Of a stretch of DNA of 47,006 nt, positions 8,319 to 15,719 are shown in pieces. The DNA comes from MGBC124762 sp048201935. GTDB taxonomy: Bacteria; Bacillota; Clostridia; Oscillospirales; Oscillospiraceae. The notes below the pieces were generated by a model. The model had not been told where the DNA came from, did no database searches, and saw only the letters and a program-made list of their open reading frames with translations. Position 1 is the first letter of the stretch; each line of letters starts with the position of its first letter. Both the position numbers and the translations under genes were made by a program. The stretch is taken from contig DBFBGR010000020.1 in assembly GCA_048201935.1 (NCBI GenBank), positions 1 to 47,006 on the forward strand, read 5' to 3'.

Positions 8319-9443
8319 ATGAGGGTCATCTTCACCTGCGGCGGCACCGCCGGACACATCAGCCCCGCCCTGGCTCTGGCCCGGTGCTTCCAAGAGCGCC
8401 GAGCGGACACCCAGGTCCTTTTCGTCGGGGCCAGCGGCAACACCATGGAGAGCAAGCTGGTGCCCAAGGCGGGCTACGAGCTGCGGCAAGTGGATGTGAA
8501 CGCCTTTCGCCGCCGTCTGAGCCTGGACAACCTGGCCCACAACGCCAAGGCGGCGGTGAACATCGCCCGGTCCAAGCGCCAGGCCCAGAAAATATTAGAT
8601 GAATTCCAGCCCGACCTGGTGGTGGGCACCGGGGGCTTTGCCTCCTACCCGGTCACCCGGGAGGCCGCCCGGCGGGGCATCCCCACCGCCATCCACGAGT
8701 CCAACGCCGTCCCCGGCCTTACCACCCGGCGGCTGGCGAGGTGTGTAGACCGGGTGATGCTGGGCCTGCCCGACCAGTCCGGGGCCTATCCAGACCCAGA
8801 TAAGGTCATCGTGACGGGCACGCCGGTGCGTCCGGATTTCTTCACCCGGACCCGTAAAGAGGCCCGAGCCGAGCTGGGCCTTGCCGACGACGCGCCTATG
8901 GTGCTCTCGGTGTGGGGCTCTCTGGGGGCCAAGGTGATGAACGCCCAGATGGTGGACTTTCTGGCGCTGTGCGTGGAGCGGGGCTGTCCCTTCCACCACC
9001 TCCACGGCGCGGGAGAGATGTACTATGACGACGTGCTGGAGGGCCTGGAGCGGCAGGACATCCACCTGGACGCCCACCCGCGCCTCCAGGTCCGGCCCTA
9101 CATCCACGACATGGCCCTTTGCATGGCCGCCGCCGACGTGGTGCTCTGCCGGGCGGGAGCGTCTACCATCAGCGAGCTGTCCGCCCTTGGAAAGCCCGCC
9201 ATCCTGATCCCCTCGCCCAATGTGGCCGAGGACCACCAGACCAAAAACGCCCGTGTGCTGGCCAATGCCGGCGGCGCGGTGCTGCTGAGCGAGCGCGAAT
9301 GCACCGCCCAAGGGCTCTTCGACCAGGTGACGGCTCTGCTGGACGACCCCGCCCGACGCTCCGCTATGGGTAAGGCCGTGGCGACGGTGGCCCCGGCGGA
9401 CGCCACCGGGCTCATTTACGATACCCTGCTGGAATTGCTGTAA
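8319..9443 (+). CDS. murG: UDP-GlcNAc--lipid I N-acetylglucosaminyltransferase MurG
   Basis: This peripheral membrane GT-B glycosyltransferase converts lipid I to lipid II. The 374-residue protein starts MRVIFTCGGTAGHISPALAL (donor/acceptor glycine loop). It continues with GTGGFASYPV, HESNAVPGLTTRRLA, SVWGSLGAK (second glycine loop) and the UDP-GlcNAc site RAGASTISELSALGKPAILI followed by AEDHQTKNA. The ATG at 8319 starts 1 base after the ftsW stop; the MRVIFT start matches the family, whereas an upstream in-frame start would lie inside ftsW. Tight packing supports co-transcription. Confidence 0.96.
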   Translation: MRVIFTCGGTAGHISPALALARCFQERRADTQVLFVGASGNTMESKLVPKAGYELRQVDVNAFRRRLSLDNLAHNAKAAVNIARSKRQAQKILDEFQPDLVVGTGGFASYPVTREAARRGIPTAIHESNAVPGLTTRRLARCVDRVMLGLPDQSGAYPDPDKVIVTGTPVRPDFFTRTRKEARAELGLADDAPMVLSVWGSLGAKVMNAQMVDFLALCVERGCPFHHLHGAGEMYYDDVLEGLERQDIHLDAHPRLQVRPYIHDMALCMAAADVVLCRAGASTISELSALGKPAILIPSPNVAEDHQTKNARVLANAGGAVLLSERECTAQGLFDQVTALLDDPARRSAMGKAVATVAPADATGLIYDTLLELL

Positions 9444-9501
9444 AGTAGCGCGGTTCCCTGCCTTGACATAGGATGGCCTATGAAAAGGGAGGGATATCCA
9501 T

Positions 9502-10767
9502 ATGGAGGTACTGCGTATCCGAGGAGGCAGGCCCCTTTCCGGGCAGCTACGGGTCCAGGGGGCGAAGAACAGCGTTCTGCCCGTGCTGGCCGCCGCCATT
9601 TTAGGCCGTGGGGTCAGCGTGGTCCGCAACTGTCCCCGGCTCACCGATGTGGACGCCTCGGCGGCCATTTTGGAGCACTTGGGCTGCGGCGTTCGCTGGG
9701 ATGGGGACACGCTTTACATAGACGCTGCCGCGCCTCAGGCCTTTGACGTGCCCGGGGCGCTGGCCCGGGCCATGCGCTCGTCGGTCATCTTTTTGGGGCC
9801 CATCCTGGCCCGGCTGGGCCGGGCGGAGCTGAGCTATCCCGGCGGCTGCGAGCTGGGGCCCCGGCCCATCGACCTCCATCTCGCGGCCCTTCGGACCCTG
9901 GGCGCGGAGATCCAGGAGGGGCCGTCAGGGCTCAAATGCGCCGCACAGGCGCTGCGGGGCGGGGAGATCACCCTCACCATCCCCAGCGTGGGAGCCACGG
10001 AGAACGCCATGCTCTGCGCCGTGGCCGCCCAGGGGACCACCACCATCTGCAACGCCGCCCGGGAGCCCGAGATCGCCCAGCTCCAGGACTTCCTGTGCTC
10101 CATGGGAGCCCAGGTCCGGGGGGCGGGCAGCTCGGTCATCACCATCCAGGGCGGAGGGGAGCTCCACGGCGGCGAGGTCACCGTTATGGGCGACCGTATC
10201 GTGGCGGCCACCTACCTGTGCGGCTGCGCCGCCGCCGGCGGCGAGGTGGAACTGTTGGGGGCGGAGAACCGGCATCTGTCCACGGTGACCGCCCTGCTGG
10301 CCGAGGCGGGCTGCCACGTGGAGAGCGCCCAGGGCCGTATCCGCTTGCGCCGGGACCCGGCTGTGCCCCTCCGGGCGGTCCACGCCGTGCGCACCGCCCC
10401 CTATCCCGGCTTCCCCACCGACGCCCAAGCGCCCTTGATGGCGGCGCTGTGTACCGCCCAGGGGACCACCCTCTTTGTGGAGAATATGTTCTCCAGCCGC
10501 TACCGTCACATCGACGAGCTGCGGCGCATGGGAGCGGGCATCAACTGCGAGGGCCGTGTGGCGGTGGTCACCGGGGTGGACCGGCTCCACGCCGCCGAGC
10601 TGGAGGCCTTTGACCTCCGGGGTGGGGCGGCTCTGGCCGTGGCCGCGCTGGGCGCGCAGGGGGAAAGCGTCATCACCGGGCTCCACCACGTGCTCCGGGG
10701 CTATGCCGACATCGCCGGAGACCTGACCGCCCTGGGAGCCCAGGCGGAAATCTTAGAGAAAAAGTAG
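9502..10767 (+). CDS. murA: UDP-N-acetylglucosamine 1-carboxyvinyltransferase MurA
   Basis: MurA transfers enolpyruvate from PEP to UDP-GlcNAc, the first committed step of peptidoglycan synthesis. The 421-residue length is typical. GAKNSVLPVLAAAIL contains the conserved Lys-Asn pair. The active-site loop GGCELGPRPIDLHL carries Cys116, the residue attacked by fosfomycin, so the enzyme should be fosfomycin-sensitive in principle. PGFPTDAQAPLMAAL and the VENMFSSRYRHIDEL segment are also typical. Low-GC Firmicutes often have two copies (murA and murAB); this one sits in the division cluster between murG and ftsQ. Confidence 0.95.
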   Translation: MEVLRIRGGRPLSGQLRVQGAKNSVLPVLAAAILGRGVSVVRNCPRLTDVDASAAILEHLGCGVRWDGDTLYIDAAAPQAFDVPGALARAMRSSVIFLGPILARLGRAELSYPGGCELGPRPIDLHLAALRTLGAEIQEGPSGLKCAAQALRGGEITLTIPSVGATENAMLCAVAAQGTTTICNAAREPEIAQLQDFLCSMGAQVRGAGSSVITIQGGGELHGGEVTVMGDRIVAATYLCGCAAAGGEVELLGAENRHLSTVTALLAEAGCHVESAQGRIRLRRDPAVPLRAVHAVRTAPYPGFPTDAQAPLMAALCTAQGTTLFVENMFSSRYRHIDELRRMGAGINCEGRVAVVTGVDRLHAAELEAFDLRGGAALAVAALGAQGESVITGLHHVLRGYADIAGDLTALGAQAEILEKK

Positions 10768-10776
10768 GGAACGCCA

Positions 10777-11547
10777 ATGGCAGACAAGCGCCGCCGAACA
10801 AGAAAACAACGCAGAAGGGGCCGCCACTCCCGGCTCTATACGGTGCTGTCCATCGTGCTGATCCTGGCGGCGGTGGTGGGGGCCTGCGCGGTGTTTTTCC
10901 GCGTAGGCGACATCACCGTCCAGGGTAACAGCCGCTATACCGCCCAGGAGATCATTGACGTTTCCGGGGTAAAAAACGGGGATAACCTCTTCTTTCAGTT
11001 GCGCCCCTCCGCCATCTCCACCGAGCTTTGCCGCCGCCTGCCCTATATCCAGGAGGCCACGGTCAGCCGCAGTCTGCCCAACGGCGTGATCATCACCGTC
11101 ACCGAGGGCAAGGCGGTGGCCGCCGTGGCCCAGGAGGGCCAGTGGTGGCTGCTGGGCCAGGACTGCAAGCTCTTGGAGCGTGCCCAGTCCACCGGCGGAC
11201 TGCCTGTGGTCGTGGGCGTGGACCCTCTGGTCCCCGCCGAAGGGACCTATCTGGCCGCCGGGGAGGAACAGCGCCACCGGGTGGACTGGCTCCGAGAGCT
11301 GCTGTCCGCCCTGGGGGAGAACGGCCTTTTGGACAAGCTGGGCGGCGTGGACCTCACCGAGAGCTACCGCGTCACCTTTATCTACGATTCCCGCTTTACC
11401 GTCCACATCCCGCCGGTGAGCGATAGGGGCATGAGAAGCTGGCTGCACAGCTTTGCCGCCGCTGTGGCCGACCCACGGGTGGACGTGAACCAGAGCTACA
11501 CCGTGGAGATCGTCGATGGAGAGCCCATCCGATTCATCCCAAATTGA
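10777..11547 (+). CDS. ftsQ: Cell division protein FtsQ/DivIB
   Basis: This bitopic divisome protein has 256 residues. A strongly basic cytoplasmic N terminus (KRRRTRKQRRRGRHSR) is followed by one membrane segment at about 24-45 (VLSIVLILAAVVGACAVFF). A POTRA domain begins at VGDITVQGNSRYTAQEIID, and a beta domain continues to about residue 250. FtsQ/DivIB scaffolds FtsL and the division synthase. The start at 10777 lies 9 bases after the murA stop with only a modest ribosome site (TAGGGA). It is the last gene before the ftsZ promoter. Confidence 0.9.
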   Translation: MADKRRRTRKQRRRGRHSRLYTVLSIVLILAAVVGACAVFFRVGDITVQGNSRYTAQEIIDVSGVKNGDNLFFQLRPSAISTELCRRLPYIQEATVSRSLPNGVIITVTEGKAVAAVAQEGQWWLLGQDCKLLERAQSTGGLPVVVGVDPLVPAEGTYLAAGEEQRHRVDWLRELLSALGENGLLDKLGGVDLTESYRVTFIYDSRFTVHIPPVSDRGMRSWLHSFAAAVADPRVDVNQSYTVEIVDGEPIRFIPN

Positions 11548-11586
11548 AAAAACTGGCCCGACCGCGAAAAAAACCCGCATTTTCTC

Positions 11587-11615
11587 TTGACCTGCTCCGG
11601 CAAAAAGGATACAAT
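11587..11615 (+). promoter_or_regulatory. Sigma-A promoter of ftsZ
   Basis: TTGACC (11587-11592) and TACAAT (11610-11615) are separated by 17 bases, 88 bases upstream of the ftsZ ATG. A second TATAAT at 11623-11628 has no convincing -35 box. ftsZ can therefore be expressed independently of the upstream cluster. Confidence 0.8.
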
Positions 11616-11703
11616 AGGAACGTATAATCGCAACATATAGCTGGGCGGGCCCGGCAGGGCATACCACAGCTTGTAGATTTCTTTACATAGGAGGGACGCG
11701 GGT

Positions 11704-12810
11704 ATGGCGTTTCAGATGGACCCGGGAATGGGTGGAGTAGACGTGATCAAGGTCATCGGCGTTGGCGGCGCGGGCAATAACGTGGTCAACCGCATGGTGA
11801 AGAGCAATGTGAAGGGCGTGGACTTCATCTCCGTGAACACGGACCGGCAGGCCCTGGAGATCTCCTCGGCCACCTACAAGATCCAGATCGGCGAGAAGCT
11901 CACCGGCGGCAAGGGCGCGGGCTCCGACCCGGAGATGGGCCGCAAGTCCGCCGAGGAGAGCCGGGCCATGGTGGCCAAGGCCCTGGAGGGCACGGACATG
12001 GTCTTCATCACCGCCGGCATGGGCGGTGGCACCGGCACCGGCGCGGCCCCCATCGTGGCCGACATTGCCAAGGAGATGGGCATCCTCACCGTGGCCGTGG
12101 TCACCAAGCCCTTCCACTTCGAGGGCACCCGCCGCATGACCCAGGCCGAGATGGGCATCGCCGAGCTTCGCACCAAGGTGGACAGCTTGGTCATCATCCC
12201 CAACGAGCGTCTGCGCTACGCCACCGACCAAAAGCTCACCTTCGCCAATGCCTTTGAGATCGCCGACGACGTGCTGCGCCAAGCGGTGCAGTCGGTGTCC
12301 GACCTCATCACCAACACCGGCTTCATCAACCTGGACTTTGCCGACGTTACCGCCGTGATGAAGGACGCTGGCATGGCCCACATGGGCGTGGGCCGGGCCG
12401 CGGGTAAGAACAAGGCCGAGGAGGCCGCCCGGATGGCGGTGTCCAGCCCGCTGCTGGAGGTGCCTATCAACGGGGCCAAGGGTGTGATCGTCAATGTCAC
12501 GGGCTCGCTGGACATGGACCTGGACGAGGTCACCGTGGCGGTGGACATGGTCCGGGAGATGGCCGACCCCGACGCCCGGTTCATCTTCGGCGCCGCCTTT
12601 GACGAAGCGCTGGAGGACGAGCTGCTCATCACCGTTATCGCCACGGGCTTTGACGGCGCGGGCGCGGTCCCTGAGCCTGTGAGCAACCCCTACTCCCGCA
12701 AGGACCAAGCCCCCGCCGAGACCGCCGCCCCCGCCCAGGAGGCAGCCAAGAGCGACGACGACGGGGACGACTTTGAAAAGGTCCTTCGCATCTTTACCCA
12801 CGGCGGCTGA
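11704..12810 (+). CDS. ftsZ: Cell division GTPase FtsZ
   Basis: This tubulin-like GTPase forms the Z ring. The 368-residue protein has IKVIGVGGAGNNVVNRM at the start, the GTP-binding tubulin signature G107-G-G-T-G-T-G-A114, NTDRQAL (T3 loop) and the T7 catalytic segment NLDFADVTAVMKDAGMAHMG. After about residue 318 an acidic, Ala/Pro-rich linker leads to the last residues DDFEKVLRIFTHGG. This tail does not match the usual DIPxFLR-type C-terminal peptide that binds FtsA or SepF. AGGAGGGA lies 7 bases before the ATG. ftsA is not next to it. Confidence 0.97.
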   Translation: MAFQMDPGMGGVDVIKVIGVGGAGNNVVNRMVKSNVKGVDFISVNTDRQALEISSATYKIQIGEKLTGGKGAGSDPEMGRKSAEESRAMVAKALEGTDMVFITAGMGGGTGTGAAPIVADIAKEMGILTVAVVTKPFHFEGTRRMTQAEMGIAELRTKVDSLVIIPNERLRYATDQKLTFANAFEIADDVLRQAVQSVSDLITNTGFINLDFADVTAVMKDAGMAHMGVGRAAGKNKAEEAARMAVSSPLLEVPINGAKGVIVNVTGSLDMDLDEVTVAVDMVREMADPDARFIFGAAFDEALEDELLITVIATGFDGAGAVPEPVSNPYSRKDQAPAETAAPAQEAAKSDDDGDDFEKVLRIFTHGG

Positions 12811-12828
12811 GTTTTCATAGGAATACCG

Positions 12829-12868
12829 GGCCTCCCGGACCCAATTTTGGGTCCGGGGGGCCTTTTTT
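12829..12868 (+). terminator. Rho-independent terminator of ftsZ
   Basis: The arms GGCCTCCCGGACCC (12829-12842) and GGGTCCGGGGGGCC (12849-12862) form a 14-bp stem with one wobble and a 6-base loop, followed by six T (12863-12868). It closes the dcw region. Confidence 0.93.
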
Positions 12869-12910
12869 GCGCCCCGGATGGGCCACAGTCCGGGGAACTG
12901 GAAAAAATAT

Positions 12911-12973
12911 CCGAAACGTTTAGGATTTTGCCGAACTTCTCCTGGAAAAATCCAAACATTTCGGCAAAAATCC
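12911..12973. promoter_or_regulatory. Overlapping inverted repeats upstream of the SLH gene promoter
   Basis: Two inverted repeats overlap. GGATTTTGCCGAA (12923-12935) is nearly the reverse complement of TTCGGCAAAAATCC (12960-12973). CCGAAACGTTTAGGATTTT (12911-12929) resembles the reverse complement of 12946-12964. They end 15 bases before the -35 box, so they are candidate regulator sites on DNA rather than an RNA leader. Confidence 0.45.
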
Positions 12974-12988
12974 CATAGCCGGTTTGTA

Positions 12989-13017
12989 TTGACTTTTTCA
13001 CATTCGGCAGATAGAAT
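12989..13017 (+). promoter_or_regulatory. Sigma-A promoter of the SLH protein gene
   Basis: TTGACT (12989-12994) and TAGAAT (13012-13017) are spaced by 17 bases, 62 bases upstream of the ATG. Confidence 0.75.
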
Positions 13018-13079
13018 ATTCACCATGCTGCCCGGGGCTTTGACCGGGAAAAACCCACTCAAATTGGAGGAAACAAAAC

Positions 13080-15638
13080 ATGAACAAGAAGCTGCTGGCT
13101 CTCGTGCTGGCCGTGGCGCTGATGGCCTCTCTGGCCGTCCTGCCCGCCGCTGCCGCCGGGAAGTTCCCCGATGCCGTTGGCACCTGGGCTGAGAGCTCCA
13201 TCGACCGCTGGGCCGATGTGGGCCTGATCCAGGGCGACACCAATGGCAACGTCAACCCCACCCAGAACCTGACCCGGGCCGAGATGGCCGCAGTCCTGGT
13301 CCGCCTGATGGGGCTCACCGCCAAGGCTGACGCCGATACCTTCTCCGACGTGGCCGCTGACGACTGGTTCGCCGACGTGGTGCTCCAGTGCGCCGCCGCC
13401 AAGATCATGCTGGGCGACGGTGCGGGCCACGCCAACCCCAACGACTCCATCACCCGTGAGCAGGCCGCTACCATGATCTGCCGGGCTCTGGGCCTGAAGG
13501 CCAAGACCAGCCACAGCCTGGAGCAGTTCGACGACGCCAATGCGGTGTCCTCTTACGCCAAGGACTACATGGCCACCCTCACCTCCCTGGGCGCGCTGAA
13601 GGGCGTGGGCGACGGCACCACTCTGGCCCCCCAGACCCACATCGACCGCGCCTCCGCTCTGGCTCTGCTGGACCGGCTCATCAAGGCCTACGTCACCACC
13701 GCCGGTGAGGTCGAGGTGGACGACGCCAACGGCTTTGTGGTCGTCAACACCGCCGACGCGGGCAGCGTGACCGTCACCGGCGAGGCCGCCGGCGTGCTGG
13801 TGGCCACCGGCAACAAGGCCGACGTGAAGCTGAGCAAGTTCAACGCCGACACCGTGAAGGTGGACTCCCCCGTGGCCGTGACCATCGACGGCTCCACCAA
13901 GCTGGGCACCGTTGAGGTCAACGCCGCCGCCAAGGTGGACAGCAAGGGCGTTGTGGGCGAGATCAAGCTCAACGACAAGGACGCCACCAGTAACGTCACC
14001 ACCGACAACTCCAAGCCCTCCGGCGGCGGCAGCAGCTCCGGCGGCTCCGTCACCATCAATAAGCCCCGCGCTGTGACCTTTGCCTACACCACCGCCGGCG
14101 AGGCCGTGGCTGAGGGCGGGGAGGCCATCTACACTGCCGCCAACATCACCGGTCTGGACGAGGACGGCAAGGCCCGTAAGGGCACCGAGATCACCTTCAC
14201 CGTGACCGGCGCCAGCGAGGAGTACCCCGTGGTGGAGGTCACCGGCGACACCGCCGACCCCAAGGCCAACGCCGAGGGCGTCTACTCCTTCACCATGCCC
14301 AACCGCGACGTGGTCATCACCATCAACGCCGCCGCCGAGGCTGAGGAGCCCGCCGTGAAGGACGCCAAGATCGTCTTCATCACCGCTGAGAACTACGAGA
14401 CTCTGGCTCCTACTTATAACTACTACGGCGCTACCGCCGAGACCCTGCGTCCCGCCGCCGACGTGCAGCTGCCCTGGCTGCTGGTGTCCTACAACCGCGT
14501 GGACGCCGAGGGCGACGTTAGCTTCTCTGTTAAGAAGGACGGCCAGGCTGTGAAGTTCGGCGCGGACAACGAGGACGCTTTGGTCTTTGCCGCCACCTCC
14601 GCCAACGAGAATGCCTGGGTCTCCTTCCACCTGGCCAGCCAGGCTGAGACCGACCACAAGGACCAGGTGTGGCTGAACCAGGCCGCCGAGGCCGTTGACG
14701 GCGAGTACGAGGTCACCGTGACCATGAACGGCGACACCGCTACCGCCACCGCCACCTATCCTCCCGTTCCCGAGACTCCCGACGAGCCCGCTGTGAAGGA
14801 CGCCGAGATCGTCTTCATCACCGCTGAGAACTACGCCGAGCTGGCCGAGACCTACGATAACTACGGCGCTGAGGGCGAGCTGCCCGACGCCAGCAAGGTC
14901 CAGCTTCCCTGGCTGCTGGTGAACTACAACCGCGCCACCGCCGGCGAGGTCAGCTTCACCATCACCAAGGACGGCCAGGCCGTGAAGTTCGGCGCGAACA
15001 ACGACGACGCTCTGGTCTTCACTGCCGCTGCCGCCAATGAGAACGCTTGGGTGTCCTTCCACCTGGCTAGCCAGGCCGAGACCGACCACAAGGACCAGGT
15101 GTGGCTGAACCAGGCCGCCGACGCCATTGAGGGCGAGTATGAGGTCACCGTGACCCTGGGCGAGGACAGTGCCAAGGCCACCGCCACCTACTCCACCACC
15201 GAGGAGCCCGCCACCATCCTGGGCGACGCCCTGACCATGACCCAACTGAGCGAGGCTAACGCCCACGGCTACTATAACTACCTGGTGCGGACCACCCGCA
15301 CCGCCAAGTTCACCCAGGCCAACATCAAGATCACCAGCCAGGCCGATGAGGTCTATGTGAACTACACCTTCACCATGGACCCTGCCGACATGAACGAGAC
15401 CGGCGGTGTGGGCATGGAGTGGTCCCTCCACAAGCTGGCCAACGGCGGTACCGCCACCGGCGATGACGAGGGCGCTACCGAGGCCGAGTCCAACGACGCC
15501 AACATCGTGCCCGCCGGCACCGTGAAGGTCACCATCACCGTCACCGGCGCGGACAACAAGGAGTACGTGGGCAATTACACCTACGAGATCACCCAGGCTA
15601 TGTGTGATAGCGTGAAGATGCCCACCACCCAGGACTGA
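13080..15638 (+). CDS. Secreted S-layer-homology (SLH) domain protein with tandem repeats
   Basis: This 852-residue exported surface protein has a Sec signal peptide (MNKKLLALVLAVALMASLAV, cleavage probably after AAAA near residue 22-25). Three SLH domains follow at about 23-75, 80-140 and 145-205 (for example TRAEMAAVLVRLMGL and TREQAATMICRALGL). SLH triplets bind pyruvylated secondary wall polymers and anchor proteins to the wall. A beta-rich region, a Gly/Ser-rich linker near 305-325 and an Ig-like segment come next. Residues 426-571 and 572 to about 710 are two copies of one domain sharing long identical blocks such as LASQAETDHKDQVWLNQAA. The function of the repeat domain is not recognised. 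GGAGG precedes the ATG. Confidence 0.88.
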   Translation: MNKKLLALVLAVALMASLAVLPAAAAGKFPDAVGTWAESSIDRWADVGLIQGDTNGNVNPTQNLTRAEMAAVLVRLMGLTAKADADTFSDVAADDWFADVVLQCAAAKIMLGDGAGHANPNDSITREQAATMICRALGLKAKTSHSLEQFDDANAVSSYAKDYMATLTSLGALKGVGDGTTLAPQTHIDRASALALLDRLIKAYVTTAGEVEVDDANGFVVVNTADAGSVTVTGEAAGVLVATGNKADVKLSKFNADTVKVDSPVAVTIDGSTKLGTVEVNAAAKVDSKGVVGEIKLNDKDATSNVTTDNSKPSGGGSSSGGSVTINKPRAVTFAYTTAGEAVAEGGEAIYTAANITGLDEDGKARKGTEITFTVTGASEEYPVVEVTGDTADPKANAEGVYSFTMPNRDVVITINAAAEAEEPAVKDAKIVFITAENYETLAPTYNYYGATAETLRPAADVQLPWLLVSYNRVDAEGDVSFSVKKDGQAVKFGADNEDALVFAATSANENAWVSFHLASQAETDHKDQVWLNQAAEAVDGEYEVTVTMNGDTATATATYPPVPETPDEPAVKDAEIVFITAENYAELAETYDNYGAEGELPDASKVQLPWLLVNYNRATAGEVSFTITKDGQAVKFGANNDDALVFTAAAANENAWVSFHLASQAETDHKDQVWLNQAADAIEGEYEVTVTLGEDSAKATATYSTTEEPATILGDALTMTQLSEANAHGYYNYLVRTTRTAKFTQANIKITSQADEVYVNYTFTMDPADMNETGGVGMEWSLHKLANGGTATGDDEGATEAESNDANIVPAGTVKVTITVTGADNKEYVGNYTYEITQAMCDSVKMPTTQD
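14355..15207 (+). repeat. Tandem duplication of a 146-residue domain inside the SLH gene
   Basis: Unit 1 starts at 14355 (VKDAKIVFITAENYETLA) and unit 2 at 14793 (VKDAEIVFITAENYAELA), a period of 438 bases. The units keep long identical peptide stretches (VKFGA, NENAWVSFHLASQAETDHKD, GEYEVTVT) and very similar codons, which points to a recent duplication or ongoing gene conversion. Confidence 0.85.
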
Positions 15639-15677
15639 TCCAGTCAGCAAGACTCCGCAAACACCAGCACGTAGTAT

Positions 15678-15710
15678 AAAGGCCCCTTCCGTATACGGAA
15701 GGGGCCTTTT
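15678..15710. terminator. Bidirectional terminator between convergent genes
   Basis: A perfect 30-base palindrome (15679-15708) is built from AAGGCCCCTTCCGTA and its complement. It is flanked by TTTT on the + side and TTTA on the - side. It serves the SLH gene on the + strand and the GGDEF gene on the - strand, whose stop lies 10 bases further on. Confidence 0.9.
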
Positions 15711-15719
15711 CTCATCGCT

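Noticed and set aside
13059..15650. An 863-codon open frame on the - strand opposite the SLH gene
   Set aside because: The product is a low-complexity Gly/Val/His string mirroring the repeats of the SLH gene; no ribosome site or known motif.
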